This document shows positions 57,001 through 64,000 of a DNA stretch of 64,000 bases, one piece after another. The notes under the pieces are model-generated. The model was given only the letters and a program-made list of their open reading frames with translations. It was not told where the DNA came from and did no database searches. The translations under genes and the position numbers were made by a program. Position 1 is the first letter of the stretch, and every line of letters begins with the position of its first letter. Source of the stretch: Vanilla planifolia (Eukaryota; Streptophyta; Magnoliopsida; Asparagales; Orchidaceae); contig CM043875.1 in the NCBI GenBank assembly GCA_023846275.1, positions 23,750,593 through 23,814,592 on the forward strand, read 5' to 3'.

Positions 57001-60000
57001 TATTCGTTTGTGCTTGAATAAGGCATTGTTATTACTATGGGCATTTGTTATTCTAAAAATGTGACATTAATTTCACTGCTGGAATTTAGTGGCAAAAAAA
57101 ATTGATATTTTTACTTCATTTACATTTTACTCCAAATACATTTGGTAATTTCATTAGGCTTGGATGGTTGAACTTTGGCTTAGTTTTTCTATATTACATA
57201 TTCCAAGTTGTTCTGCATTTCAAATTTATCATTCTTTAATATTCTTTTAAATATTCATCTTACTTATTTCTCTATATGTTATGAATTTGTTGTTCTTCAT
57301 TTGTTTATAGTTTCTATAAGCATATGAGATTTTTTAAATAGAGTTGCTCTTCTAACTTGTCTTAATTTATAGGTTAATGACTTGGAATTTATGAAGGTTT
57401 CAGGTGTTAATCCAACGAAGGTAGACTTCTAAGTTTGTAGTGACTGCTCTTTTTTCACTTGTACTTCAATCTTGACTTGTTGCTGTGTATTCAACTCACC
57501 GTACTAGATTGAATTATAATGTTGTTTTTCTATTGAGATATAGTCTTGTTTATTGAAGAAATCCACCAAAATGATGTTCTTATTGTAAGCATGCCCTCCT
57601 GCTTGTGATGACAAAAGATGTATTCTTGGTTGATGCTAAGTGCCTTTATTCAATAGACTTAGTTGAGCAGAGAAAATCATGGACTATTGCAATGTGTTTT
57701 TAATAATTGATTGTGCACATGTACATTGCAGGTTGCTCAAGCATTAATGGAAGCATTTGCAGAGATGATATTTGTACATGGCTTTGTTCATGGAGATCCT
57801 CATCCTGGCAATATTTTAGTTTCTCCAGAAAGGAATAATGGTTTTTCACTGGGTAACTAATTCTACTCTCAAACCAAGAGTTTCATTTCTAAGGAATTGT
57901 ACCATCAATTATGGTGACATGATTTTTTATACATTAAAATGCAGTCATACTAGATCATGGAATCTATAGAGAACTGGATGAGGGGTTCAGGTTGGACTAT
58001 TGCCAGTTATGGAAATCATTAATCCTTCTGAATTCCCAGGATATACGAAATATTGGGGAACGATTTGGTGTTGGCAAATACTCAAAATACTTGCCTGTAA
58101 TTTTCACTGGAAGAACCTTAGAAAGGTGATTTTTTGCCCTTCCTTAAAAATTTTACTACAACGATGTTGTTCCTGAATGAAAATGGCATGCGTTCTAAAT
58201 AGGGAACCCGTTTGACACTGGGCAGGCTTAAGGGTTGTGAGATGAACTGGGTGCTTTTTAAACTTTTTAGAGAATACTTTTTAGGTGCTTTGATAACTAA
58301 TGTAGGTAATAGAGAAATAAATGGTGATTATGTTATGGTAATAAGTTTAGGTTGTTGCTAGTAAATTTGTACCAGATCAGGCAGGATCAATGGGTGATCA
58401 ATTTCACCTATTGTTTCCTTATGTTACTGACCACAAAAAATATAGTGCTCTTTTCAAACTTGCTTCACTGTGCGTAGGTGCTTGACATTGTAATACCATG
58501 AATTGTCAAAAGGCCTATCTTAAGACAATAATTGGCTGGAAGGACCCTTCCAATATTACATGGAGTGGATTTTTTTGTTCTTTTCATGTAAAAGACAACC
58601 TATGGTATTGCTTTTATTTCCATGTTTGACGTGTGAAGGGAGTGCTACAATTAGGTTAGTTGTTCCTTGCCCCCTCTACTTCTCAAGAACTTGGTGTCGT
58701 ATGCTATCGAGTGCCTCTAGAATTTGATGATATCAAATATTTTTATGTCAGTGTAGATGATTTTGACAAGATCAATTGATATCTAAGCTAGTTAATAAAC
58801 ATTTTATTGTTGTTCATCCAAAAACAGTCTTCACCTACTCAAGCGTCTCAACTGAGAATTTTTCACTGAGCAAGCTTCTTTAGCTTGGTCAAGGTTTGTA
58901 ATAAATATCACTCCACAAAACACTTATCTTATTTGAAGGTTTAGCAAAATATTGCACAATTTCACAAGGAAGCAACCCTGGAGCCGTTGCATGGGCTCAA
59001 GGTTTAGATATATATCCACAACCTCACAATGAGAAAAAACTCCATAACGAGAGCAATGACAAGCAAAAATACATGTTGGCTAAGAAAGTTGTCTGGAGGG
59101 ATTAAAATAAGTTAAGGCAAATACAATAGGTAGATTGACTTTCCCGAACAAATGAAACTAACTGTTAGAGCTTTCAGCACGTATCATACAAGTATGTTTA
59201 TTGGATCGTACTTGGGCAATATATCAATAAAGCTGATTGCCCCGACAATGTTATTGTTCAATTGTTATATTGTAGGTTTTGTAAGCATCTCATACAAATA
59301 CAATACTTTACATTGTACTGTATGATAGAAGTTCTAAGTGTTTCTTTCAAGTTCTATAGTCATCGTACTAGACGATCACAAGGATCGTACAAGTATAGTG
59401 CAATTCATTTTTATTATTCAAGTGGATCGTACATATGCAAACGTGGATAGCTATTGTACGATAATTAATTCACCAAAGAGCCGAGCTCTCGAAAAAATAT
59501 TGCATGATGTAATCATATAAGGACAAATCGTTGCACGATCATGTAATGATTTCTTTAACTAAATTTAATAGAATAGTCGTACGCATATGTAAAAGTTGTC
59601 ATAGTTGTATGATAGTGTTGTATCAATCTTGTACTAAGTCTTAAAAGTAAATAATTTAGGTGCGATACATAAATCGTTATTGTACGTTAATGAAGACTAT
59701 CAATATTGAGTTGTTTTGAATAATGATCATACTCATATGATACATATTTCATATTTGTACGACACAATGAAATCATTACTATCTTAAGTAATTTAAGTTA
59801 TCTATGAGATAATTGATTTGTATAGATATGATACTTTGTATAGTAAAATATAGAAATTATGAACACCATAGTGTTAAGTTTGGACATCATATAAGGACTG
59901 TTGGTTGCACAACCAAGCCACAATTTCATTATTTAAGTTAAACACAAGATCGCATAGGTATGTTATAGTAATTATATATGTCTGACCACAACTAGCTTTA

Positions 60001-62816
60001 TATATATATGACAAATTTTGAGAGGAAATGAACTATATACTCGTATCAAGAAAGCTTCGTACACATACAATAATAGTGAATATTCAATTCTTAGAGAATG
60101 AACAATAATTATAGAAGGTTGATACTTTGTAGGACCAAGCTTGCATGTTTTTTCTAAATTCAAATGATAGCCACACAAGTACAATGGATTTATTATACCT
60201 ATATGAGACAATGACAGACTTCAAGCTTAGTTATTGTTATAAGCCTAAACGTAGATCGTAAAAGTGCGATAATAACTATTGTTGTATGATCATTAGGTTT
60301 AGTAAAAAATAATTTTTATTTTAAGCATGATTTTATCAACTTAAATACTTGGAGTTCATCTAGAAAGATTTATGGTAATATTGCACATATCCTAATACAA
60401 CTTTGGATGAGTTAATTCTCACAAACAAAAGATTCAACAACAATGCATGAGACGAGTAAGGTGGAATGCAATCTTAATGTGCCCCTTAAACATAAAGGAA
60501 ATGTTTAACATTGCTAACTATAGTAATGTTTATAAATGAAGATCTCTAAGTAGTTTAGTCATGCTCTAAGGAGTAAATATAGTTGGCTTCAAGATCTAAC
60601 AGTTGAGCCCTAATATACTTGAGCATAGGTTCCATTCTAATGTCTTTGGTCTTGCTACTCATTTTCAACTACTACATGCTTACAATCCCCTTAATAAAGC
60701 ATTAGTTAACTTAAGCTTTGTTTTGTGATCACTAAACTCAAGGGTACGGCAAAAAAGTGGCATCCATAAGTGAACGAGATTTCCTAATGGATCATCGATG
60801 GCTACCTGGAGAATTTGACCATATTAAATATGTATTTGTTGAATTTTTGTAAAATTGTTGAGATGGCACAAAAATTGGATTGAAGAAAATTTCCCAACAG
60901 AATGTAGACTGCTGCCTGTACAGTCATGTTGAATATCAATTTTAGCTAAAGCCTTCTAGTTAAAATACCATAAGCTAGGATTGGACAATTTTTTCAATTG
61001 AGCTCTTGTTCTTTTCCGACCTTCAAGAACATTGGACATAGAATTGAGAAAGTGAAGAAACTTGAAATAGGGTTGTTATTAAGCTGATCTCGATTGAAGC
61101 AAGTACCGCATTGTGCTTGGATTGAACATTTGTTTATTCAGTTGAAATCAACATCAATTTTGAGCAAACTCAAATGGAAAACTTTATGAGCTTGAGCCAA
61201 CTTGAGTAGATTGTTGCCCTTTAGCCATTTTGAACTGATCTGGAGCTGGCTTGAAATATTTGTTAACCCTTCATTTTGTATTTGATTTCAAAAGATTAGA
61301 AAAAGGTGAAATTTGACTGCATCCCATAAATATATAGTAAGAATGTGCAATTACAAGTAATATATTGAAAACTCGTTAAGTAATTCTTAGATCATGTTTA
61401 AAATTTATGAATCGCGTGTAAAGACCACCAAAGTTTAGTTGAAAAGTTGGGAGAAATGGGGCCTAGTTTATGATCCGAAATGAAAACATTGTGAATTTCC
61501 TGAGTCATATACCCTTCAGAATGAATCATCAGATCATAGTGTGGGGAGCCAAGTCTTAATTGTTCCAATCAAGCTGATAGATTAAAACGAAAACAAACTA
61601 AACCATTTTGTCCTCAATTATCTTTTGGAAAACATTCATGTGATATGTATTTTGAGTTATCATAGTTTCCACAAACTCACAGGGTGATAGAAATTGAAAA
61701 TCTTGGTCACCTTATAAAAAAAAAGCTTAGAAATCCTTACTGACTTTGACATTCCTATAGTGTTTGGATTAAATTACTAGAACAACTAGTGCATTTAAAC
61801 TCACATCACCAAAAGTTCTTTTTTAACTTCCAACAATTGCATCTTTTTCCATTTACTTTCCTTTCTCATTTTAATTTCATAAATACATAACGGCTTGTCG
61901 TGTGATCTTACAATACATACAATTGGTTAAGCTCATTAGGGCATTGAACTGTATTTGCTGAATAATGATAAAATAGTTATTCATGCCTTATGATCATCTT
62001 AATAGTGATGTTCTAACATAAAAAAATGATTTATTGTATGAATTTTTTTTTTTTTTTGTTTAACCTTCTATTCCCCCTCCTCGTCAGCAAATCACCTCTC
62101 GGGACACAAATGAGCAAGGAAGAAAAAAAGCATTTAAAACAAGAACTGCAATCACTTAGGATGGAAGATATCTCATCATTTATGGAATCTTTACCTCCTG
62201 AATTGTTCTCCATACTAAGAACAGAGTATGCCTTTCAACTCTTTCATTCACCACATAATAAAATGTCTCATTCCCAGTTTACTTTTTCGAAAATGCATTG
62301 TTATTTCACAGCGGAATATTAAGCTCCATATCTACCAAACTCGGTGCATCGCGTCGCATGCGCCTTCTCTCTTATGCAAAATATGCAGTATATGGCCTTG
62401 CCGTACGTGCTGGGTCCGAGCCTGGTGAAGTCCTGCATCGATTTAAGTCTGATAACCGTGATTCTCCATGGTGGCTGACCTGGTTTTTCTTTTGCATGTT
62501 TTCTTCTTAGGTAACTACGACCCATCTTGTTTCAAACCGGACATAGAGTTACATTCGCTTGAGAGCTTATATAGGTAGGCCTTTTTTTTTAAAAAAAAAA
62601 ATTATCCACGTGTAATGTTATGGCTTTCAACAACCACTTGTTAGCTATTTTTGCAGAATTACTTGCGTTTGTTTCGAAAATCGAAGACGTTGGCCGTTCG
62701 CTTGCAAACAAGGTGAGTATAATGCATATCACAATACATCGTGTGTATGTGGCTTTGTTTCGCAGTTTGAGAGTAATCTGGCAGTTAGTGGCAATTTATT
62801 AAGGTTGAAAATATAG
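24708..62816 (+). CDS. ABC1/ADCK-family atypical kinase gene (ADCK1-like, plant ABC1K), 5'-partial, 11-12 exons
   Basis: Exons join as 24708-24801, 27374-27451, 41573-41639, 55011-55096, 55185-55235, 57373-57420, 57732-57852, 57945-58125, 62088-62225, 62312-62424, 62511-62574 and perhaps 62657-62816. Every intron is GT-AG and the first eleven exons keep one frame (1041 nt). Seen in order: alanine-rich loop [15 protein letters not shown] lysine, an ELDFIQE helix, VLTMEF, catalytic loop HGDPHPGN and LDHG in place of the kinase DFG. These are hallmarks of the ABC1/UbiB/ADCK family, whose members act in mitochondria or plastids, often in quinone or lipid metabolism. The match resembles, from memory, Arabidopsis At4g24810. 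About 110-130 N-terminal residues with the KxGQ motif and any transit peptide are missing, so no start codon or promoter can be given. Substrate and organelle cannot be decided here. Confidence 0.9.
25216..25500 (+). repeat. Outer direct repeat, left copy
   Basis: Runs from the block gaaggctatatcaacaactt to agattaatgtattgctaaag and matches 26220-26503 in the same orientation. Shared inner blocks include cgccaagttagg / tgccaagttagg and ttttgtttgattc-type tracts. It could be the target of the inner element or a terminal repeat of a larger dead element. Confidence 0.7.
25528..26202 (+). mobile_element. Compact LTR-LTR element, TRIM-like, degenerate
   Basis: Left LTR-like unit 25528-25864 starts TGTAATACTTGGGATCGAAG. 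It is followed by TGGTATAAGAGC at 25865-25876, close to the plant initiator-Met tRNA primer site TGGTATCAGAGC. A right unit at 25934-26202 repeats the same order of blocks: gatcgaagaa, agtgatc-ttc/att, a cccatatcgac-type box, ttgagct-ta-catgtag, gaagcatctttt-type, gggataata-ttt-gaca. About 70 bp separates the units and there is no coding capacity. This is the layout of terminal-repeat retrotransposons in miniature. Confidence 0.55.
26220..26503 (+). repeat. Outer direct repeat, right copy
   Basis: Matches 25216-25500 about 1003 bp further on, ending with the near identical gatagattaatgtattgctaaag. It directly follows the inner LTR-LTR element. Confidence 0.7.
27374..27451 (+). CDS. ABC1K exon 2
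   Basis: Acceptor cactag, donor gtataa, 78 nt, phase 0 at both ends. It reads [14 protein letters not shown] then [12 protein letters not shown]. The VQYP segment directly follows the VAIK lysine in ABC1 proteins, which fixes the order of exons 1 and 2 across a 2.57 kb intron. Confidence 0.93.
31785..31811. repeat. (AAT)9 microsatellite
   Basis: Nine uninterrupted AAT units are visible. Confidence 0.95.
32900..33988 (+). mobile_element. LTR-like tract ending in a primer-binding-site-like motif
   Basis: The tract is rich in gatgatatgatgtgat / gagatgagataagatatgat words. It ends ...ggcaggttgtgaca, followed by ttttTGGTATTAAAGC (33977-33988) and ttagttaagattt. Del/Tekay-type plant Gypsy elements show a very similar passage from LTR end to the initiator-Met primer site (TGGTATCAGAGCTTAG). 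The left border is not defined and may reach about 31.5 kb. No gag or pol reading frame is visible after it. Confidence 0.4.
39447..39539 (+). repeat. 22-bp exact direct repeat, 71 bp apart
   Basis: AAAAGAGTGTACTTGAGTTA plus GC occurs at 39447-39468 and again at 39518-39539. The DNA between contains cggtaccatgggg. Confidence 0.9.
41573..41639 (+). CDS. ABC1K exon 3
   Basis: Acceptor gatttgcag, donor gtaagt, 67 nt. It reads [20 protein letters not shown] and ends in EL plus one base, which is completed by the next exon to give LDFIQE. The exon stands alone between introns of 14.1 and 13.4 kb. It is recognised by its perfect phase and by the family pattern FP-x(4)-W/L-L-x-E. Confidence 0.9.
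43648..44205 (+). other. Unrecognised open frame of 185 residues, the longest in the window
   Basis: It starts [17 protein letters not shown] Ser/Pro/Ile-rich part ([19 protein letters not shown]) follows in the middle. No domain recognised, no splice context, and it lies on the sense strand within intron 3. In AT-rich sequence of this size one such frame can arise by chance, or it may be a piece of a retroelement polyprotein. Not called a gene. Confidence 0.25.
45030..45370. other. GATC / CGATC-rich island
   Basis: Within about 340 bp there are many words such as catccgatctagatcagcg, gcatgatcga, ttgatcgtttgatcga, cgttcgatctc, cgtgatcgg, catgcgatctcg, gtgatcga and gcgatcgcg. CpG frequency is clearly above the surroundings. 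It may be part of an LTR. Confidence 0.6.
46900..48900 (+). mobile_element. Probable 5' part of the Gypsy relic (gag/protease region), poorly resolved
   Basis: A frame near 47050-47130 reads [20 protein letters not shown], which could be a gag-pol linker. Other short runs show nothing firm. Placed here only because the reverse transcriptase relic follows. Confidence 0.25.
48496..48800 (+). repeat. Short imperfect tandem duplications
   Basis: The block aa-gaaaacttgagatcttt-g-ttgtt-gcaaagtc occurs near 48507 and 48573, about 66 bp apart. A second block, gtatctatatttttagatt ... atctcatct, occurs near 48630 and 48720. Both pairs are imperfect. Confidence 0.7.
48950..49870 (+). mobile_element. 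Decayed Ty3/Gypsy reverse transcriptase-RNase H
   Basis: In order: [16 protein letters not shown] and [13 protein letters not shown] (49230-49330), GIEANPHNV (near 49370), [13 protein letters not shown] (49426-49464), and [19 protein letters not shown] (49790-49846). They match the end of the RT, the RT-RNase H linker and the RNase H end of plant Ty3/Gypsy pol, where relatives read RGIEANPxK, EVQxLTGRIAAL and ELGEYDIEF. Stops and frame shifts lie in between. Confidence 0.75.
50340..51400 (+). mobile_element. Decayed Ty3/Gypsy integrase
   Basis: [20 protein letters not shown] (near 50408) corresponds to the segment before the integrase zinc finger. [17 protein letters not shown] (51007-51057) corresponds to ETPFSLAYGAEAVIPVE near the end of the integrase core. 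[10 protein letters not shown] (near 51327) corresponds to the C-terminal WEGPYKVIKV. The same orientation and spacing as the RT relic indicate one element. Numerous stops make it inactive. Confidence 0.75.
51558..52560 (+). repeat. Degenerate tandem array, eight copies, period about 140 bp
   Basis: A block of the form cccaacttgtggctca(g)gaaa begins at 51558, 51695, 51835, 51980, 52115, 52258, 52397 and 52506. The spacings are 137, 140, 145, 135, 143, 139 and 109. Secondary blocks recur in phase: ctttggtgctcaatact, cttgaaat/gctt, ctcatggaccacttga, tttttactycatgttctc and gagctacctctaaa. It starts about 160 bp after the integrase end. Tat-lineage Gypsy elements are known to carry tandem repeats between pol and the 3' LTR, so it is probably part of the same element. 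Confidence 0.8.
52941..53111 (+). other. Unrecognised open frame of 56 residues, GC-richer context
   Basis: It reads [20 protein letters not shown] and ends [10 protein letters not shown] before a TAA. The composition is more protein-like than nearby intron DNA, but I cannot place it in a family. It could be a trapped exon fragment or part of a transposon. Confidence 0.2.
53979..54060. repeat. (CT)n microsatellite with a pure (CT)32 run
   Basis: 53979-53992 is (CT)7. A short interruption (atttc) follows, and 53997-54060 is 32 perfect CT units. A chance open frame reads through it as a Ser-Leu repeat. Confidence 0.97.
55011..55096 (+). CDS. ABC1K exon 4
   Basis: Acceptor tgtatag, donor gtgtat, 86 nt. 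Together with the previous base it reads [16 protein letters not shown], then a basic stretch ending IRIPHVYW. The Glu-rich ELDF-x-x-E segment is the ABC1 counterpart of the kinase alpha-C region. The family usually has EAKN where this gene has EGKN, a mild substitution. Confidence 0.92.
55185..55235 (+). CDS. ABC1K exon 5
   Basis: Acceptor attccag, donor gtatgc, 51 nt, phase 0 at both ends. It reads [17 protein letters not shown]. The VLTMEF motif is the ABC1 hinge-region signature. The intron before it is only 88 bp. Confidence 0.93.
55236..57372 (+). other. ABC1K intron 5 (2137 bp)
   Basis: GT-AG intron. The part 55400-55980 has several longer runs without stops (for example [22 protein letters not shown]), which could be an old transposon fragment, but no family could be fixed. 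The rest is AT-rich. Confidence 0.8.
57373..57420 (+). CDS. ABC1K exon 6
   Basis: Acceptor atttatag, donor gtagac, 48 nt, phase 0. It reads [16 protein letters not shown], matching the V-x-D-x-x-x-L/M segment between the hinge and the catalytic loop in ADCK1-like proteins. Confidence 0.9.
57732..57852 (+). CDS. ABC1K exon 7: catalytic loop HGDPHPGN
   Basis: Acceptor cattgcag, donor gtaact, 121 nt. It contains [18 protein letters not shown], then [15 protein letters not shown]. The HGDPHPGN loop has the catalytic Asp and the metal-binding Asn of ABC1 kinases intact. One base is carried over to the next exon. Confidence 0.96.
57945..58125 (+). CDS. ABC1K exon 8: LDHG motif
   Basis: Acceptor aaatgcag, donor gtgatt, 181 nt, the largest exon seen. 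It starts [19 protein letters not shown] and ends ...[12 protein letters not shown] plus two bases. LDHG replaces the canonical DFG and is normal for the ADCK1-like branch. [13 protein letters not shown] and FGVGKY follow as in plant relatives. Confidence 0.95.
58126..62087 (+). other. ABC1K intron 8 (3962 bp)
   Basis: GT-AG intron with a T17-type tract shortly before the acceptor. It contains the GTAC/GATC-rich tract at about 59170-60300. No other coding relic was seen. Confidence 0.85.
59170..60300. repeat. Tract rich in GTACGA / ATCGTAC words
   Basis: At least fifteen related words are scattered through 1.1 kb, such as ggatcgtacttgg, catcgtactagacgatcac, ggatcgtacaagtatag, ggatcgtacatatg, attgtacgataatt, gtcgtacgcatatg, gcgatacataaatcg, ttgtacgacac and gatcgtaaaagtgcgata. 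Spacing is irregular and both orientations occur, so it is not a simple tandem repeat. Confidence 0.55.
62088..62225 (+). CDS. ABC1K exon 9
   Basis: Acceptor tcgtcag follows a T-rich tract; donor gtatgc; 138 nt. With the two carried bases it starts [20 protein letters not shown] and ends with ELFSILRT plus two bases. A stop-free read-through into the next intron gives a longer open frame, but the 86 bp intron has good splice sites and restores the conserved LRTDG. Confidence 0.92.
62312..62424 (+). CDS. ABC1K exon 10
   Basis: Acceptor tttcacag, donor gtgaag, 113 nt. With the carried bases it reads [20 protein letters not shown] and then [12 protein letters not shown]. The LG-x(3)[15 protein letters not shown] pattern is shared with plant ADCK1-like proteins. 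Confidence 0.93.
62511..62574 (+). CDS. ABC1K exon 11 (C-terminal tail)
   Basis: Acceptor cttcttag, donor gtaggc, 64 nt. It continues the frame with [20 protein letters not shown] and two bases of Arg. The tail is variable in this family, so support comes mainly from phase and splice sites. Confidence 0.7.
62657..62816 (+). CDS. Possible last ABC1K exon, frame uncertain
   Basis: Acceptor tttttgcag ends at 62656. Continuing the phase of exon 11 gives [12 protein letters not shown]... to a TAG at 62814-62816, which looks unlike a C-terminal helix. Another frame of the same DNA reads [19 protein letters not shown], which looks much more like the hydrophobic/charged tail helix of relatives, but needs a phase that exon 11 does not supply. 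A good donor (gtgagt) lies at 62712, so the exon may also end near 62711 and continue further on. The true gene end is not settled. Confidence 0.35.
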
Positions 62817-64000
62817 TAGATATTAGATTTCTATTTGTTTATTTGGATAAATTTATTATAATTTATTTTAATTTGTATCATCACAATTAAATATTGTTTG
62901 AGAATTGGATTGAGTTTGAATTGAAATGATAGGGTTAACCCGTATGGCATGAAATTCCTCTATTTGAGTTAGATTAATTAATCATCATGCTAACTTGAAG
63001 TTAATTGGGCTTGAGGCTAAGTCGAAGTTAATTCGATTTAGTTATTAGGAGGTCAAATTGGCCTAGCATGGCCCAAAACTTGTTCTGTGATAGTTTTGTT
63101 TTGGTTTTGGTTGCTAATGGTCCAAAATTATCATCTAAAATTGATTCAAGCCAGTTGTTTTCTTCAGGGTGGTTTTGGTCGGTTTCAAGCCATTTTCAAC
63201 AGTTTTTATTTTGATTCGAATGTTTATCTATTTTAAAAGATAGCTTTATATTTACATTTTATAAATTAAAAAATATATACATCTTTAGAATAATTCACAA
63301 CTATGACAAAGTATTTACAATTTAAACTACTAAACTTTATGAAACCATAAATCCACAACCAAATTTCTATTTATTTAACTCCATTTTTAATAAATATTTT
63401 TAATTAAAACTCTTTTATCTCACATAATATCTTTTCAAAAAAATTATTTTCAAGGCTTTACTTTTAATTATATTTTTGAACTCAAATTAATATCAAATAC
63501 ATGTCACCTTACCTCATAAGAGAAGTATTAGCTTTGTATAATGTTTTCAAACTTTTTAGGGGTGGGTCGACCTTAGCCAATTGAAATAATCTCAAGTTTT
63601 CCTATTATGCTCAATTTTGAATTGCTTGTGTATTGTTCAACGATCCATATTCTATTTTGATAAAAAGAGTTAATTTATTAATGTCTAGGATTTTTACGGA
63701 TAATAACAAATTTTAAAATTCGAAATTATATAAGATGTATTAGGAACTAATTGAAATAAGAAAACACTAATATTAATAAAATTATTGAAACATCAAAATC
63801 GATAAAAGCAATTCTTCTATCTAATTTATAAAGTGTTAATAAGATTCTATTTCAGTAATGCTAATTGAAACATGATCGATTAAGAATATATGATATTGGG
63901 GAGTAAAAATGTGATAAAACTATAAATGTATTTGATAGCATATTATTAAAATAAACAAACTATAAAACTATTTTTTATGTTTTTGATAATATTTTAAAAT
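62817..64000. other. 3' flank of the kinase gene, AT-rich
   Basis: No further exon, gene or mobile element recognised. Plant poly(A) signals are loose, and none stands out. If the last exon ends at 62711 rather than 62816, the remainder of the coding sequence could lie here, but nothing convincing was found. Confidence 0.4.

Noticed and set aside
62026..62322. 98-residue protein over kinase exon 9
   Set aside because: Its first third is translated intron (poly-T) and its end runs through a GT-AG intron; only 62088-62225 is coding.
62620..62802. Separate small gene beginning [17 protein letters not shown]
   Set aside because: Its informative part overlaps the expected last kinase exon right after a splice acceptor; the upstream residues are intron. 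Treated under the frame conflict instead.
1..64000. tRNA genes, CRISPR arrays, bacterial or organellar genes
   Set aside because: No internal promoter boxes with a cloverleaf, no regular repeat-spacer array, and no recognisable prokaryotic or organelle coding sequence were seen.

Overview
This window looks like nuclear DNA of a flowering plant. It is strongly AT-rich, has no operon-like or densely packed genes, and is full of decayed plant-type retroelements (L1-type LINEs, Ty3/Gypsy, Ty1/Copia, LTR fragments). The one host gene recognised is cut by introns of up to about 14 kb. Only one gene can be supported with confidence; the species cannot be named from the sequence alone.

Host gene: from 24708 to about 62.8 kb, on the + strand, lie eleven well supported exons, plus a doubtful twelfth, of an ABC1/ADCK (UbiB-like) atypical kinase. 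It is closest in my memory to the plant ADCK1-like subgroup that includes Arabidopsis At4g24810. All eleven exons join in phase across GT-AG introns and give 1041 coding nt (about 347 codons). The alanine-rich loop, the VAIK-type lysine, the HGDPHPGN catalytic loop and the LDHG metal-binding motif are all present in order. The N-terminal part with the KxGQ motif was not found and probably lies upstream of the window, since introns here can exceed 13 kb. The last exon is uncertain because its most protein-like frame does not agree with the splice phase.

Upstream region (1-24.7 kb): no host exon recognised. It holds a tandem duplication (1951-2650), a decayed LINE on the + strand (about 5.3-9.9 kb, ORF1 zinc knuckle and ORF2 reverse transcriptase), a possible Copia gag relic on the - strand (13.9-14.9 kb), and a second decayed LINE on the - strand (about 16.1-20.1 kb, endonuclease, reverse transcriptase and RNase H).

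Introns: intron 1 carries a compact LTR-LTR element of TRIM type with a primer-binding-site-like core, sitting between two copies of another direct repeat. Intron 2 (14.1 kb) carries an LTR-like tract ending in a degenerate initiator-Met primer site near 33.98 kb. Intron 3 (13.4 kb) carries a GATC-rich island, a Ty3/Gypsy pol relic (reverse transcriptase/RNase H to integrase, 48.9-51.4 kb), then an eight-copy tandem array with a period near 140 bp, and a pure (CT)32 microsatellite. Intron 8 carries a tract rich in GTAC/GATC words.

No tRNA, rRNA, CRISPR array or bacterial-type feature was seen. The most unusual items are the 140-bp array, the nested LTR-LTR element and the frame conflict at the 3' end of the kinase gene. 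I did not find a new biological system.
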